From Sphingobacteriales bacterium (GTDB taxonomy: Bacteria > Bacteroidota > Bacteroidia > Chitinophagales > Chitinophagaceae), in assembly GCA_016235125.1 (NCBI GenBank), contig JACRLZ010000006.1, positions 124,001-188,000 of the forward strand: 64,000 nt of DNA, read 5' to 3'. Below, one piece after another: positions 62,075 through 64,000 of the stretch. The notes under the pieces were generated by a model. It was not told the DNA's origin. It ran no database searches and saw nothing but the letters and a program-made list of their open reading frames with translations. The stretch's first letter is position 1. Each line of letters begins with the position of its first letter. Position numbers and translations under genes: made by a program.

Positions 62075-62371
62075 TTATCTCCAGTGACCCGGCACCCATT
62101 TGTATCCCCGGCGGCCATATTGCCAATGGCCGGGCACCCATACTGCGCCGTGACGATGCGGTCTGGCCCAATATCCCGGCACACATACATAGTTGCCGCC
62201 CCGCCATTGCCACTCAGGGCCTACCCACACCGCACCGGCAAACGGGGCCCGCCCCGTTGCATGAATGCTGATGCCAACAGGAAAACCAATTCTCACTTTT
62301 ACATGTTGTGCCTGCGACGCAGCTGCTCCTATCACAATAAATAATGCGAATGCAAATAATTTCTTTTTCAT
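62075..62371 (-). CDS. Small exported YXWGXW/WVPGHW-repeat protein
   Basis: A 98-residue protein with a signal peptide (FAFALFIVIGAAASQA). The mature part is very rich in Trp, Gly and aromatic residues, with repeats WVGPEW, CVPGYW, WVPGHW and a final WVPGHW. This pattern is that of YXWGXW/BcpO-type small periplasmic proteins, whose function is not known. It is divergent from corA with an 81-bp gap. Confidence 0.83.
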   Translation of the reverse strand: MKKKLFAFALFIVIGAAASQAQHVKVRIGFPVGISIHATGRAPFAGAVWVGPEWQWRGGNYVCVPGYWARPHRHGAVWVPGHWQYGRRGYKWVPGHWR

Positions 62372-62452
62372 GGCTACTTCATTTAGGCCTGTATGACTGT
62401 GTGTGAGTTCTTTGGTTTACCCGGTTGGTATTCTTTTCCTAACTTTCCCGTC

Positions 62453-63565
62453 ATGAATCTCGACAAGCTCCGCCCCGACAAGTACCTGAAGTACCTGTAC
62501 CTGCCCAACCTGTTTACCACCAAACGCACAAAAGAGATTTTATCCGTGAACCCTACGGTAATACCGCAACGGGAAGAAGCAAAGGATGTGCTGGTATCGG
62601 TATTTGACTATAATGCCGATGCCATTGAAGAAAAAAAACAGGCGGCGCTGAATGATTGTTTCAAATACAAGACCAGCGGCCGCAATACCTGGATCAATAT
62701 TGATGGCCTGCGCAAGGCGGATGTGGAAGCTATCTGTTCCCATTTTGATATTCACCCCCTGGTGATCGAAGATATCCTCAGCATCAACCAGCGGCCCAAA
62801 ATGGATGAATCGGATAATTATATTTTCTGCCTGCTCAACATGCTTTATTACAATGAAGAAAAATTAGCGGTGGAGCAGGAACAGATCAGCGTTATTCTTG
62901 CAAAAGACGTGGTCATCAGTTTCCAGGAAGATGCCCGCCGTGATGTGTTTACTTCATTGCGGGAAAAACTGAAACTGCCCAATACCAAATTGCGGCAGCG
63001 GGGCGCCGATCTTTTATGTTATACGCTGCTCGATATGATAGTGGACCACTATTTTGTAGTGATGGAAAAACTCGGCGACCGTATTGAGGATGTGGAAGAA
63101 GAAGTAACAAGAGGAAACAATCCCCGTGCCCTTGCACACATCACGCAGCTGCGGAAAGAACTGATTGTTCTAAAAAGAAACTTTGCTCCCGTAAGAGAAC
63201 TGGTGAATGGTTTTCTCCGCAGCGAAAGTGATCTGCTTGAAGAACGGCATGAAAAATATTATAAAGATGTGTACGACCACATCGTTCAGGCCATTGACCT
63301 TGTGGAGAACTACCGTGATGTGATGGTGAGCATGCAGGACCTTCACCTGAATAATATGAATCTTAAAATGAATGAAGTGATGAAGGTAATGGCCATCGTA
63401 ACCTGTTTGCTTGCTCCGGCCACTGTTATTGGCGGCATTTTCGGAATGAATTTTAAAAGCATTCCATACCTGCACAATGAATACGGTTTCTGGGTAGCTG
63501 TAGGCATAATGCTGATTATTCCTATTGCCATGGTCTGGATATTCAGAAAGAGAGGGTGGTTTTAA
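62453..63565 (+). CDS. corA: CorA-family magnesium/divalent cation transporter
   Basis: A 370-residue protein. The long helical cytosolic domain is followed by two C-terminal membrane helices with the signature GMN (IFGMNFKS near residue 323), which forms the selectivity ring. It takes up magnesium or cobalt and works as a pentamer. The ATG at 62453 is preferred over the frame's first ATG at 62393, because the conserved region begins there. It ends close to a palindromic repeat (63574-63585). Confidence 0.95.
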   Translation: MNLDKLRPDKYLKYLYLPNLFTTKRTKEILSVNPTVIPQREEAKDVLVSVFDYNADAIEEKKQAALNDCFKYKTSGRNTWINIDGLRKADVEAICSHFDIHPLVIEDILSINQRPKMDESDNYIFCLLNMLYYNEEKLAVEQEQISVILAKDVVISFQEDARRDVFTSLREKLKLPNTKLRQRGADLLCYTLLDMIVDHYFVVMEKLGDRIEDVEEEVTRGNNPRALAHITQLRKELIVLKRNFAPVRELVNGFLRSESDLLEERHEKYYKDVYDHIVQAIDLVENYRDVMVSMQDLHLNNMNLKMNEVMKVMAIVTCLLAPATVIGGIFGMNFKSIPYLHNEYGFWVAVGIMLIIPIAMVWIFRKRGWF

Positions 63566-63573
63566 ACCCCAAA

Positions 63574-63675
63574 CCCCTAAAGGGGCTTACGAAAAATTCT
63601 TCATTCAGGAATTCCTTATACCAGATTACGATATTCTGTTTTGGGGGATAGTTTTTCTTTACTCCCCTTTAGGGG
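63574..63675. repeat. Inverted pair of CCCCTAAAGGGG palindromes
   Basis: CCCCTAAAGGGG at 63574-63585 and CCCCTTTAGGGG at 63664-63675 lie 90 bp apart in inverted orientation, between the convergent corA and DUF2480 genes. The second copy encodes the last residues PSPKGE of the DUF2480 protein. Confidence 0.7.
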
Positions 63676-64000
63676 ACGGAGGTTTCTTATACACCGGTAC
63701 AGTACTGCAGGGCTCACCATACATGATGCTTTTTGCGACCGGCCTCAGCAGTTTTGTAAGTTCCATATACACATAATCGCCGATGGGGATTTCTCCGCAA
63801 CCTTTTATTACTACTCTTCTGTCTGCAAATTCATTTATGTTGATGGCTGAAATGTTTTTCAGAAAAATATTTTTCTGCAATTCTTTTTCATCGCCCATTA
63901 CTATTTCTTTTGCCACCGGTTGCAGGTATGATGCGGCCAGCATCCATGCCCATACGGGAATGATGGCATCGGCAGAACAGGTAAGGGCAATATTTTTGTT
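63659..64000 (-). CDS. DUF2480 family protein, C-terminal part (5' end outside window)
   Basis: Only the last 113 residues or so lie in the window; the frame is open to the edge, with NKNIALTCSADAIIPVWAW upstream of MLAASYLQP. The visible part has RVVIKGCGEIPIGDYVYMEL and KLLRPVAKSIMYGEPCSTVPVYK, a conserved ending of DUF2480 proteins of Bacteroidota. The function is unknown. After VPVYKKP come PSPKGE and the stop, all within a repeat palindrome. Confidence 0.88.
   Translation of the reverse strand, partial: NKNIALTCSADAIIPVWAWMLAASYLQPVAKEIVMGDEKELQKNIFLKNISAININEFADRRVVIKGCGEIPIGDYVYMELTKLLRPVAKSIMYGEPCSTVPVYKKPPSPKGE

Overview
The window reads as chromosomal DNA of a Bacteroidota bacterium, most likely of the Chitinophagaceae/Chitinophagales. 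Reasons: TAnnTTTG-type -7 promoter elements, little sign of Shine-Dalgarno sequences, a LytTR regulator paired with a beta-propeller sensor kinase, PKD-repeat giant surface proteins, families typical of the phylum (DUF2480, DUF2007, GxxExxY, bacterial GH3) and many short palindromic repeats. No rRNA, tRNA, CRISPR array, phage or transposase gene was recognised.

Layout. 1-3.3 kb: a respiratory operon (4Fe-4S subunit, NrfD membrane subunit, an unknown membrane-anchored protein, monohaem cytochrome c). 3.3-8.6 kb: a Tet-like MFS exporter, an exported MsrB/MsrA pair, an ArsC/Spx-like protein, CmoA with an ICMT-like membrane methyltransferase, and Nfu. 8.6-21.1 kb: a saccharopine-dehydrogenase-like enzyme, then a purine catabolic locus: two-subunit xanthine dehydrogenase, membrane urate oxidase PuuD, HIU hydrolase, OHCU decarboxylase, allantoinase, allantoicase and a malate-synthase/citrate-lyase-like enzyme (DUF6986) that may deal with the C2 product. 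21-29 kb: small regulators and enzymes, PnuC with a NadR-type kinase (NAD salvage), an ECF sigma factor, a GT39 transferase and MtgA. 29-38.3 kb: LysE exporter with a GH3 amido synthetase, a GT2 fusion, SuhB-like phosphatase with ThiL, an S41 peptidase, an omega-amidase-like hydrolase and RecX.

38.4-53.2 kb is the most unusual part. On the minus strand, reading leftwards, lie a propeller sensor kinase, its LytTR regulator, a 656-residue duplicated-domain protein, an 1850-residue PKD protein, an outer-membrane barrel-like protein and a short paralogue of the first secreted protein. The two large secreted proteins share a cysteine-rich C-terminal domain that I do not recognise. Between the giant gene and the barrel gene sits a GxxExxY gene flanked by 38-bp inverted repeats (33 of 38 positions identical), which looks like a small mobile cassette.

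53.3-64 kb: a cytosolic trypsin-like protease with its partner, DnaN, a DUF2007 zinc-ribbon protein, a fatty-acid-hydroxylase/sterol-desaturase protein, KdsB followed by a KdnB-like Fe-alcohol dehydrogenase (possible Kdo8N pathway), a Sel1-repeat protein, a YXWGXW-repeat protein, CorA, and the C-terminal part of a DUF2480 protein at the edge. At least six kinds of palindromic repeat lie between or inside genes; two of them contribute codons to proteins.
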